A stretch of 64,000 bases of DNA. It comes from Isoperla grammatica. Taxonomy: Eukaryota; Arthropoda; Insecta; Plecoptera; Perlodidae. Both the position numbers and the translations under genes were made by a program. Below are positions 47,566 to 56,940 of the stretch, one piece after another. Location of the stretch: the NCBI GenBank assembly GCA_945910005.1, contig OX246746.1, forward strand, positions 41,949,770 through 42,013,769, read 5' to 3'. Each line of letters starts with the position of its first letter. Position 1 is the first letter of the stretch. The notes under the pieces were generated by a model. It saw only the letters and a list, made by a program, of their open reading frames with translations. It was not told the DNA's origin and made no database searches.

Positions 47566-50500
47566 TGGTGTATGGTAAAGTGTGTGGTGTGGGTGGAGTG
47601 TGGTGTATGGTATAGTGTGTGGTGTGGGTGGAGTGTGGTGTATGGTAAAGGGTGTGGTGTGGGTGGAGTGTGGTGTATAGTGTATGGTGTGGGTGGAGTG
47701 TGGTGTATGGTATAGTGTATGGTGTGGGTGGAGTGTGGTGTATGGTATAGTGTGTCGTGTGGGTGGAGTGTGGTGTATAGTGTATGGTGTGGGTGGAGTG
47801 TGGTGTATGGTATAGTGTGTGGTGTGGGTGGAGTGTGGTGTATAGTGTATGGTGTGGGTGGAGTGTGGTGTATGGTATAGTGTGTGGTGTGGGTGGAGTG
47901 TGGTGCATAGTGTATGGTGGGGGTGGAGTGTGGTGTATGGTATAGTGTGTGGTGTGGGTGGAGTGTGGTGTATGGTATAGTGTGTGGTGTGGGTGGAGTG
48001 TGGTGTATGGTATAGTGTGTGGTGTGGGTGGAGTGTGGTGTATGGTATAGTGTATGTTGTAAGTGGAGTGTGGTGTATGGTATAGTGTGTGGTGTGGGTG
48101 GAGTGTGGTGTATAGTGTGTGGTGTGGGTAGAGTGTGGTGTATGGTATAGTGTGTGGTGTGGGTGGAGTGTGGTGCATGGTATAGTGTGTTGTGTGGGTG
48201 GAGTGTGGTGTATGGTATAGTGTATGGTGTGGGTGGAGTGTGGTGTATAGTGTATGGTGTGGGTGACGTGTGGTGTATGGTATAGTGTGTGGTGTGGGTG
48301 GAGTGTGGTGTATGGTATAGTGTGTGGTATGGGTGGAGTGTGGTGTATAGTGTATGGTGTGGGTGGAGTGTGGTGTATGGTATAGTGTGTGGTGTGGGTG
48401 GAGTGTGGTGTATGGTATAGTGTGTGGTGTGGGTAGAGTGTGGTGTATAGTGTATGGTGTGGGTGGAGTGTGGTGTATGGTATAGTGTATGGTGTGGGTG
48501 GAGTGTGGTGTGGGTGGAGTGTGGTGTATAGTGTATGGTGTGGGTGGAGTGTGGTGTATAGTGTATGGTGTGGGTGGAGTGTGGTGTATAGTGTATGGTG
48601 TGAGTGGAGTGTGGTGTATGGTATTGTGTGTGGTGTGGGTGGAGTGTGGTGTATGGTATAGTGTGTGGTGTGGGTAGAGTGTGGTGTATAGTGTATGGTT
48701 TGGGTGGAGTGTGGTGTATGGTATAGTGTGTGGTGTGGGTGGAGTGTGGTGTATAGTGTGTGGTGTGGGTGGAGTGTGGTGTATGGTATAGTGTGTGGTG
48801 TGGGTGGAGTGTGGTGTATGGTATAGTGTATGGTGTGGGTGGAGTGTGGTTTATGGTATAGTGTATGGTGTGGGTGGAGTGTGGTGTATGGTATAGTGTG
48901 TGGTGTGGGTGGAGTGTGGTGTATAGTGTGTGGTGTGGGTGGAGTGTGGTGTATGGTATAGTGTGTGGTGTGGGTGGAGTGTGGTGTATGGTATAGTGTA
49001 TGGTGTGGGTGGAGTGTGGTGTATGGTATAGTGTATGGTGTGGGTGGAGTGTGGTGTATGGTATAGTGTGTGGTGTGGGTGGAGTGTGGTGTATGGTATA
49101 GTGTGTGGTGTGGGTGGAGTGTGGTGTATGGTATAGTGTATGTTGTGGGTGGAGTGTGGTGTATGGTATAGTGTGTGGTGTGGGTGGAGTGTGGTGTATA
49201 GTGTGTGGTGTGGGTGGAGTGTGGTGTATGGTAAAGTGTGTGGTGTGGGTGGAGTGTGGTGTATAGTGTGTGGTGTGGGTGGAGTGTGGTGTATGGTATA
49301 GTGTGTGGTGTGGGTGGAGTGTGGTGTATGGTATAGTGTATGGTGTGGGTGGAGTGTGGTGTATGGTATAGTGTATGGTGTGGGTGGAGTGTGGTGTATG
49401 GTATAGTGTGTGGTGTGGGTGGAGTGTGGTGTATGGTATAGTGTGTGGTGTGGGTGGAGTGTGGTGTATGGTATAGTGTATGGTGTGGGTGGAGTGTGGT
49501 GTATGGTATAGTGTATGGTGTGGGTGGAGTGTGGTGTATGGTATAGTGTGTGGTGTGGGTGGAGTGTGGTGTATGGTATAGTGTGTGGTGTGGGTGGAGT
49601 GTGGTGTATGGTATAGTGTGTGGTGTGGGTGGAGTGTGGTGTATGGTATAGTGTATGGTGTGGGTGGAGTGTGGTGTATAGTGTGTGGTGTGGGTGGAGT
49701 GTGGTGTATGGTATAGTGTGTGGTGTGGGTGGAGTGTGGTGTATGGTATAGTGTGTGGTGTGGGTGGAGTGTGGTGTATAGTGTGTGGTGTGGGTGGAGT
49801 GTGGTGTATGGTATAGTGTGTGGTGTGGGTGGAGTGTGGTGTATGGTATAGTGTGTGGTGTGGGTGGAGTGTGGTGTATGGTATAGTGTATGTTGTAAGT
49901 GGAGTGTGGTGTATGGTATAGTGTGTGGTGTGGGTGGAGTGTGGTGTATAGTGTGTGGTGTGGGTGGAGTGTGGTGTATGGTATAGTGTGTGGTGTGGGT
50001 GGAGTGTGGTGCATGGTATAGTGTGTGGTGTGGGTGGAGTGTGGTGTATGGTATAGTGTATGGTGTGGGTGGAGTGTGGCGTATGGTATAGTGTGTGGTG
50101 TGGGTGGAGTGTGGTGTATGGTATAGTGTGTGGTGTGGGTGGAGTGTGGTGTATGGTATAGTGTGTGGTGTGGGTGGAGTGTGGTGTATGGTATAGTGTG
50201 TGGTGTGGGTGGCGTGTGGTGTATAGTGTATGGTGTGGGTGGAGTGTGGTGTATAGTGTATGGTGTGGGTGGAGTGTGGTGTTTGGTATAGTGTGTGGTG
50301 TGGGTGAAGTGTGGTGTATAGTGTATGGTGTGGGTGGAGTGTGGTGTATGGTATAGTGTGTGGTGTGGGTGGAGTGTGGTGTATGGAATAGTGTGTGGTG
50401 TGGGTGGAGTGTGGTGTATGGTATAGTGTATGGTGTGGGTGGAGTTTGGTTGTATGGTATAGTGTGTGGTGTGGGTGGAGTGTGGTGTATGGTATAGTGT

Positions 50501-51308
50501 GTGGTGTGGGTGGAGTGTGGTGTATGGTATAGTGTGTGGTGTGGGTGGAGTGTGGTGTATGGTATAGTGTGTGGTGTGGGTGGAGTGTGGTGTATGGTAT
50601 AGTGTGTGGTGTGGGTGGAGTGTGGTGTATGGTATAGTGTGTGGTGTGGGTGGAGTGTGGTGTATAGTGTGTGGTGTGGGTGGAGTGTGGTGTATGGTAT
50701 AGTGTATGGTGTGGGTGGAGTGTGGTGTATAGTGTATGGTGTGGGTGGAGTGTGGTGTATGGTATAGTGTGTGGTGTGGGTGGAGTGTGGTGTATAGTGT
50801 ATAGTGTGGGTGGAGTGTGGTGTATGGTATAGTGTATGGTGTGGGTGGAGTGTGGTGTATGGTATAGTGTGTGGTGTGGGTGGAGTGTGGTGTATAGTGT
50901 ATGGTGTGGGTGGAGTGTGGTGTATGGTATAGTGTATGGTGTGGGTGGAGTGTGGTGTATGGTATAGTGTGTGGTGTGGGTGGAGTGTGGTGTATAGTGT
51001 GTGGTGTGGGTGGAGTGTGGTGTATGGTATAGTGTGTGGTGTGGGTGGAGTGTGGTGTATAGTGTATGGTGTGGGTGGAGTGTGGTGTATGGTATAGTGT
51101 ATGGTGTGGGTGGAGTGTGGTGTATGGTATAGTGTGTGGTGTGGGTGGAGTGTGGTGTATGGTATAGTGTGTGGTGTGGGTGGATTGTGGTGTATAGTGT
51201 GTGGTGTGGGTGGAGTGTGGTGTATGGTATAGTGTGTGGTGTGGGTGGAGTGTGGTGTATGGTATAGTGTGTGGTGTGGGTGGAGTGTGGTGTATGGTAT
51301 AGTGTGTG
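47566..51308. repeat. 35-bp minisatellite, ~3.7 kb
   Basis: The main unit is TATGGTATAGTGTG(T/A)GGT followed by GTGGGTGGAGTGTGGTG, 35 bp. A frequent 30-bp form lacks TATGG. One slightly defective copy carries GTTTGGTTGTATGG near 50,445. The 861-codon and 413-codon minus-strand frames (Thr/His/Pro/Tyr-rich) are artefacts of a stop-free unit; the array reads open in other phases too. It ends abruptly at a SINE. Confidence 0.97.
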
Positions 51309-51310
51309 TT

Positions 51311-51497
51311 GGTTGGTGTGTCAGTTGGGCGAGGTCGATTAGGCGTTGGTCTAGTAAATCGCAGTCTCAGCGTTCCAGGTTCGAATCCTGGCTTAGACAT
51401 GGATGTCATGCGGCGTTTTTTCATCCTCATTATCACCCACTCATCGTCTCGATTAGCCTCGTATGGGACGTAAAGCCCCAGATATCATCATCATAAG
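51311..51497 (+). mobile_element. tRNA-derived SINE with (ATC)n tail
   Basis: Directly after the 35-bp array: TGTCAGTTGGGCGAGG (A-box region), CCAGGTTCGAATCCTGG (B box, ~51,376-51,392), a body with TCATCCTCATTATCACCCAC, then GGGACGTAAAGCCCCAG and a short (ATC)n tail at 51,484-51,494. Head, body and tail are all present, so this is a nearly complete SINE of ~185 bp. The GACGTAAAGC motif links it to the copy at 45,222. Confidence 0.78.
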
Positions 51498-52034
51498 TGC
51501 CATTTTGTTTCAGACAGTTCGAAAGAAGAGAATTCAATTTGAATGTTTTCAATGGCGAGGCTGCCGTGACGTCATGGGCATACACCATCCTGGCCGACGG
51601 AGTTGGAGCCCGACTTTCCTAATTTATTGTAGCTTCTAATGAGATTGGTAACCGGCTGGTTGTCTTATAGCTCCAGCCCTAATCCACTCAAGGCAATCCA
51701 TCTTGTAAGCAGGTGGGCCGCCCAAAGTAACACGCTACCATGAGGAACACAATTAACACAGCCCATAAGGGTTACTTTCCACTGCTACGCTAGCTACAAA
51801 GGAGTGGTTTTGACACTAACAACAACTTATAAAATATTCATTCTATCTTTTAATGGGATTGGTTCCTTTTTTCTAGGGAAATGTATCAGGCCCATTACAT
51901 TTCCAGGATTCAAATTATAATGGACTTGTGAAATGTGAGATGGTATTAAAGCGTTCCTTTCCACATTTCCACACCACTAATGAGCTCCATATACCTGTAT
52001 TATTTTCTCATTTAGGATATGTCGTGGTGATATT
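51498..52034. other. Spacer
   Basis: No recognisable content on either strand. Confidence 0.4.
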
Positions 52035-52435
52035 AATTTAAGCTGGAATGTTTCTTCTAACAAGATTTCGAAACAACAGCGCTATGGCATGTTGAGAACG
52101 TTGATGGCATTAGTTATGTTAGCCAAGATTTACATGATGATCTTTTGACAATTGATTAGCGAATGAAGTTTCATGTACTTGTAAATGCTTTAAAGATGTT
52201 GAAAGGTATGTATTTAGATGTTGCACATAATATGGTTCATTTTGTTGAACGTACTCGTGATTCTATAACAATGTTTACTACTTTACAGGTTCCTAAAATG
52301 AACTCAGAGTTGTTCCGCAGGTCATTCTTGTATCGAGGTGTGCACTTCTGGAGTTCATTATTATTTTCTGCGTGGTGTTCGAAGTCAGTTTGAGGGATTG
52401 CGTCTCTTGGAATTTAGGAATAGAATAATATAATC
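52035..52435 (+). pseudogene. Decayed LINE reverse transcriptase C-terminus, frameshifted
   Basis: The readable part starts before the first ATG: SQDLHDDLLTID, a stop, then MKFHVLVNALKMLKG (52,163 onward), the region that in CR1/L2-like proteins reads L..LPI..RI.FK.L...YK.LNG. It continues LQVPKMNSELFRRSFLYRG with VHFWSSL, the conserved YRG...WN.LP box. After FWSSL the frame breaks; the expected continuation (LRGVRSQFEGLRLLEFRN) is in another phase. With one stop and at least one frameshift this is a dead fragment. The RT palm is absent. Confidence 0.65.
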
Positions 52436-52884
52436 TTTAATTATTCTTAATCAGAGAGTTAAGTGTGTTTAAGTGTTTAAGTTTATATTGTTTTCAGTGG
52501 TTATTCATCTGTTTTAGATTATTGGTTTGTTTGTCAGCCGGGAATCTACATTCAGTTTCCTGAATTTTCTTGATTCAGTTTGATCTCAACTTTTAAATGA
52601 TTTTCTCGGATCAAGATTTTCAAGACCATCTGATTTTCAAGATTCGAAGAGAAGATGGCGTGTGTGGCTTCTCGTGCTGCTTTTACGTGAAATGTTATTT
52701 TTCCCAAATTGCTGTTCCTGATTTTTTTGCAATCCTCATTTTCGTTTGAGCTGGGACCATTAACAAATCAGTTTTTTCTTTTTTTTTTCGATTTTCTTTT
52801 TCTTTTTCATTCTTCTTTTTTATCTTTACGTATATATATGGGTTTGTCGTCTTCCGGGATATTCCGTCGCTTGTGTGAGTATAC
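52436..52884. other. T-rich spacer
   Basis: T-rich, low-complexity at 52,765-52,825. No gene recognised; the opposing 80- and 96-codon frames over 52,695-52,999 have no family signature. Confidence 0.4.
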
Positions 52885-52885
52885 T

Positions 52886-52960
52886 GGTGCAGACCGAAGT
52901 CTGTCACCCATTGCTCGACGTTTCGCCAGATTTGCATCTGGCATGTTCACGAGTCCCTAT
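52886..52960 (-). other. Two stable hairpins with a hammerhead-like arrangement
   Basis: On the minus strand: CTC-GTGAACA, then stem GCCAGAT-GCAA-ATCTGGC (52,925-52,942), then GAAAC-GTC-GAG, then a second stem GGTG(A)CAGAC-TTCG-GTCTGCACC (52,886-52,908). GNRA and C(UUCG)G loops mark stable RNA hairpins. The order CUGANGA / stem II / GAAAC / UH is that of a hammerhead ribozyme, except that the core reads GUGAACA: positions equivalent to C3 and G8 are swapped to G and C. This may be chance or a decayed ribozyme of a retroelement. Confidence 0.3.
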
Positions 52961-52999
52961 CACGGCCTTCTCATTCAAGAGCTAACGCATAAGTCATAA

Positions 53000-53960
53000 C
53001 TACTGCATAACTTCGTCTACTGTAAAGTCTTGTCTACCGACCTTTCGTCTACTACCATTAAGTCTACAAATAAATTTGGTATAACATAATTTTCCATGTA
53101 ATTGTGTAATTAATAGATTACAAAGCTATTTGTGCTACATTTTATTCATCATCACTGTCTATGTCTGTTTCTGCGCGTGGAACACTTTCGTTGCCTAAAG
53201 ATTTGAAGCTCACTGCTTTTAAAATTTTGTTACCCTATTGCATTTTTTGTCTTGTAAATCTCATACTTCTCAGTCAAATTTTTAATTCTTTGCTGATATG
53301 CTTTGTATTTTCTTTTCCCTGGCCGCCTTACCGTTCTGTACCCACCACCAAGCTGAACCACCAACTTCAATTTCACGCTGGTCTTTTTTAATAAAATCAA
53401 GGAACTTCCAGAAAGACGAATGAAACGTTTAGATAGATCTCTTTAATCTTGAATGCCACCCATTCAGCATTATTAGTTCTTTGTGCTTTACTTAGAACTA
53501 AATCATGTACGTTTTAAGTTTCGGGAGGAAAGCGGGGTGCCACTGCGCGTCTTCGGCCACGTGCAGGACGATCATTTACGTAGGTTTCTTCAAAATAGTT
53601 TGCTAGGTCATACATATCATCGTGGATATTCCGTGTGCAAGTCTTAACAAGAATTAAATTTTACTTGTTCACTTTTTTATTCCCCCTAAATTACTATATA
53701 TCGTGATGATTAGAATGGGGTAAAAAAAATCACAGTGGACAAAATGTTAAGAGTAGACAAAATATCAGAGAAGACAAAAAGTTAGAGTAGACAAAACGTT
53801 AGAGTAGACAACATATCACAGTAGACGAAATGTGTGCGTGGACGGAAAGACGGTAGACGAAATAATTGTCGTCGTTATGTCCGTAGACATAGAAGTAGTA
53901 GACGAATTGTCTGTAGACCCAAAAAAGTAGACTAAGTGTCCTGGCAGCGCCGATTAAAGT
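53000..53960 (-). mobile_element. Internally deleted Mutator-like (MULE, Phantom-type) DNA transposon
   Basis: A decayed transposase C-terminus (53,142-53,642, minus strand) is bracketed by arrays of one short motif in opposite orientation: TTCGTCTAC, CTTGTCTACC and AAGTCTAC on the left (53,010-53,066), and AGTAGACAAAA, AGTAGACGAAAT and GTAGACG many times on the right (53,735-53,940). Inverted, internally repetitive ends are typical of MULEs, and Phantom elements are known for long repetitive TIRs. The right array abuts the C-terminal fragment, so most of the transposase was lost. I could not delimit the exact ends or a 9-bp target duplication. Confidence 0.68.
53142..53642 (-). pseudogene. 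MULE transposase C-terminal fragment with stop and frameshifts
   Basis: Reading the minus strand downward: 53,642-53,514 encodes NIHDDMYDLANYFEETYVND and RPARGRRRAVAPRFPPET, then a TAA; the same frame resumes with NVHDLVLSKAQRTNNAEW. After a frameshift, 53,422-53,282 encodes HSSFWKFLDFIKKDQREIE. A further shift gives YKAYQQRIKNLTEKYEIY (53,316-53,230), and a last one gives an acidic end, DIDSDDE, with a stop at 53,142. The run AQRTNNA.E.W...F followed by FWKFLDFIKK.Q is the hallmark of the C-terminus of animal FLYWCH/MULE transposases. One stop plus about three frameshifts show it is long dead. The + strand frame at 53,161-53,391 is a shadow of it. Confidence 0.82.
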
Positions 53961-55113
53961 GAAGGAATAAGTAAAAACTTATTTAAGACACAAATTGTTT
54001 GATGTCTCAGTATTTATTAATCCCAAAGTGTAAACATGTAATGATAAACTATTGATTTATAGAGTTCGCCTGAACCGTACATTTACCGAAACAAAATTAC
54101 TCTCTTGATCGTAAAACCGATAAAAACATGCTGCAGATAAATATGATAGCGGCCACTCATAAAACCATTTGGAACTAAGTGCCATATAAAAGTCCACTTA
54201 ACATGATATCAATGTCACAATGATCTGCTACTGAACAAGCTGGTTGAACAACAATGAATAAGTTTAGTTAAGTATGTGCAGTTGTGCACTCTTCAATAGA
54301 TTTACGTTTGTCTATGTTTAATGTTTTACCAAGAAACCCAAAAGTCTGCTTCACTGTGTTTGGAATTGTGTTTTATGTGGTGATAAAGTAAGAAATCATT
54401 AAAGTTTTATTGTTTGTTTGTTTTTCAGATGGAGTGTGAGTATTAAACTTTAAGTAGCCTTTGGACATAAAAAGTTATTTTTATGAGTTGTCTATGGTGA
54501 GTAGACGCAAAATTGTACATGTTTTCTTGGAATGTTCCCAAGTGGTCATTCCATTGAGGAGCGAGCTAATGTAGCTATCAGATTTATACATACAAGGAAG
54601 CCTACTTGTATATCTGAATGATCAAGAATAGAAATAAATTAAAAATGAAAAGGTTATATAGTTTATTTACTGGTCGTAGTATAATAGTAGTAGAATTTTT
54701 AGTACGCTTACGAAGTGGATGAATTATTATCTCTTAAACCTTTAATCTATACGTAAATATTCTCAAATCTTATTTGTAGGTATATCAACTAGCTTTAACA
54801 TGAGACCATAAACATTGAAATCCGTCCATAACTAACGGATATATTGACACTTGTATTAGTTTTCGGATGTCGGCCATCTTGATGACGTCACCAGAACTAT
54901 AGACCACGAGTTACACCATACTTATTATTCACATAGAAGTAGTTTCTGATGGAGTTTAAACAATCCCATCTAATCATCACTAAAACTGTCACGGAATTAC
55001 AAACACTCTCGTTCTAATAGTATAAAAATACAGTAGCATAAGTTGTAGTAGTCTAACTGTTATGGTAATAGTAGTGGTAATGTTACTGGGAGCAGCAATA
55101 GCTGTTAATGTTA
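53961..55113. other. AT-rich spacer
   Basis: No recognisable transposon protein or RNA gene. A pyrimidine-rich TTGTTTTTCAG (about 54,418-54,428) resembles a splice acceptor but nothing downstream looks like an exon. Confidence 0.4.
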
Positions 55114-55115
55114 TA

Positions 55116-55270
55116 CTTGTCCCGAAACAACCTTACCGATGCGTTCGTCATAGACAAGTAACTTGGGCAACGTCGACCAATCAGCGATCCATATTTCAAA
55201 TTGGGGCTCACCGATTGGGTACGAATCACTCTATGTGACGAAAGCATCTCTAATGTCGTTTTGGGACAAG
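55116..55270. mobile_element. TA-flanked MITE, copy 2 (best preserved)
   Basis: This 155-bp element is bounded by TA on each side (55,114-55,115 and 55,271-55,272). Its ~38-bp terminal inverted repeats start CTTGTCCCGAAAC and end GTTTTGGGACAAG, continuing inward as ATGCGTTCGTCATAG and CTATGTGACGAAAGCAT. The interior has GACCAATCAGCGATC facing CACCGATTGGG. It has no coding capacity. TA target duplication plus TIRs indicate mobilisation by a Tc1/mariner-type transposase. A second copy is at 10,993-11,127. Confidence 0.8.
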
Positions 55271-55272
55271 TA

Positions 55273-55867
55273 GGCCCCTATAAGTAGCAGCAACATTTAT
55301 AATCGTCGTCGTGTTAGAGTATAAACAAGGAGTTTATCTTTTCAGTATCTATATTGTAATTATTTTGTATTATCAATATTTTGTATTAGCAATATTTTGT
55401 AGATAAATCTTTCCTTAAAGTTATTACAGCTACTTTTTATAAGGTGTAAAATTTGTATGTAATAACTTTTGGATTTTTCATTCCAAATACAATGACTTAA
55501 ATCAAATTCAAATTTTGCTTACTGTATTATTACTATTGAATTGATACTTATCTCAATAATATAACATACAATTGCCATAGGAAATGCTACTAGTGTGTGT
55601 AGGTACTCGTATCATTGATATTATAGGGGCATAGAAGGTATTGTTTTCCCCTCTGTGGAAGCGCTTCCCCTTCTGATTGAGCAGCTTCTGCTTATTGAGC
55701 TCCCAGGAGAGGATTATTTTACCGGCTATCTACTCGAAGACATTCCCGGCAATCCCGTGTCATCCGTTTGCCCACCTCCCAGCTATCTGCGCTTGCCACG
55801 ATAACACGCTCTCAACTTGACTCCCTCCCTCTGCACTCCGGCAACTTATTGTATACGAGGCATGATG
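55273..55867. other. Spacer with a GC-richer patch
   Basis: 55,640-55,865 is GC-richer than its surroundings. One + frame lacking an ATG (about 55,624-55,803) stays open for some 55-60 codons and includes the peptide LPGEDYFTGYLLEDIPG, but I recognise no family. It may be a decayed exon or chance. Confidence 0.35.
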
Positions 55868-56303
55868 AGTCATAACTCTAGTTCATGAGGAAGGAAGTTG
55901 TTTTAGTCTAGCGAATGAGGTGCAGCATGTATTTTTACATACAGGTTAACATGCTCGGTCCATGCAAGATTGTCAGTCATGTAGTCCCAAGTTTTTAACA
56001 CGGTGTTGAAATGGTATGGTTATGTCTTTGAAAGTCATGTTATCAAGTATTGTTTTGTCGATTTTGGCAAGTAGTTAGTGATATCCTACAATAATTGATT
56101 ATGATTTAATTGGGTTGATAATAAACGGTTTTTGGTGGCCCATTTGGCAATTTGGCTGAAGATTCTAAGTCCTTGTTCATCATGTCAATTGCTTGGTTAA
56201 TGAAGGAGATGCATGTAAGTAAATTGGAAGATCGTCAGCGTACAAACGATGATGGCAGTAAGAGTTAGTGACGATGAAAATGTCGTTAGCAACGGCCCAA
56301 CCA
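55868..56303 (-). pseudogene. LINE reverse transcriptase palm/thumb fragment with YADD, frameshifted
   Basis: The minus strand, read from 56,303 downward, gives VANDIFIVTNSYCHHRLYAD and then D, with the catalytic YADD encoded at 56,242-56,231. It continues LPIYLHASPSLTK, then in shifted phases MMNKDLES, KWATKNRLL, INPIKS (then a stop where Gln is expected) SIIVGYH, TILDNMTFKDITIPFQ, HRVKNLGLH, MTDNLAWTEHVNLY and ARLKQLPSS. This is the standard order in Jockey/CR1-type RTs: Y.DD, N.DL..I..WA..N.L.INP.KS, I......VKNLG...D..L.W..H. Several frameshifts and stops make it a dead copy. Its 5' side runs into an (AG)n tract; the 3' end is lost near 55,868. Confidence 0.82.
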
Positions 56304-56310
56304 AGGGGAA

Positions 56311-56350
<40 letters not shown>
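56304..56350. repeat. (AG)n microsatellite
   Basis: About 20 AG dinucleotides after GAAAGAGAC, directly at the 5' border of the RT fragment. Confidence 0.97.
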
Positions 56351-56351
<1 letters not shown>

Positions 56352-56940
56352 AATAGTCAATTTAATCTGATATGTTACTGTTATTGTTGTACAAACTAGC
56401 TCAGTTACGACGAAATGATTGACGAAGTTACAATGCAAATTGCAAACAAGTAGTGGAGTGACTAGATAAATGATTTTTTCTAAATAAATGGAAACTTGGT
56501 GTGTTTTAACATAATGGTGGATGACTGAGTAAATGAATGTGTATGGTTATGACGTGGCTGTCTCGCAGTTCCCAGTCAGCTATGAAGGTGACTTAAGGTA
56601 TATGTGACTGCATGACGTAGAATAACACGCGACTACGTTTTTACAATTTATAATTAATACAATGAAAATAATAAACGTGTCATAGCATCACGAATAAAAT
56701 AATTTAATTTGCTATTGTCCTTGGGGTTTCACATGCAATGTCAAGAATATGTGCGTACAGTTTTAGAAGCACAACAGGTAATAATACATTAGGTAGGCCT
56801 ACTCGTATTCGTGTAATACATACACTGCATGCATAATTGACGAGTGTTGATTTACCCGCCCTCTGACGTCACGAAGCAACGTGGCGCCCATAGTTGGGAC
56901 AAATCCGCTGACAGTTACGATTCTAAGCGCTTAATGTACG
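56351..56940. other. AT-rich spacer
   Basis: TAGGCCTACTCG-type motif at about 56,793. The last ~90 bp may be a diverged extension of the palindrome that follows, with weak matches around GTCACGAAGCAACGTGG. Confidence 0.4.

Noticed and set aside
48851..51436. 861-codon minus-strand frame rich in Thr/His/Pro/Tyr
   Set aside because: It is the translation of the 35-bp array plus the adjoining SINE. The unit lacks stops, opposite and shifted frames are also open, and the 5' end is SINE sequence.
53161..53391. 76-codon + strand frame
   Set aside because: Shadow of the minus-strand MULE transposase fossil.
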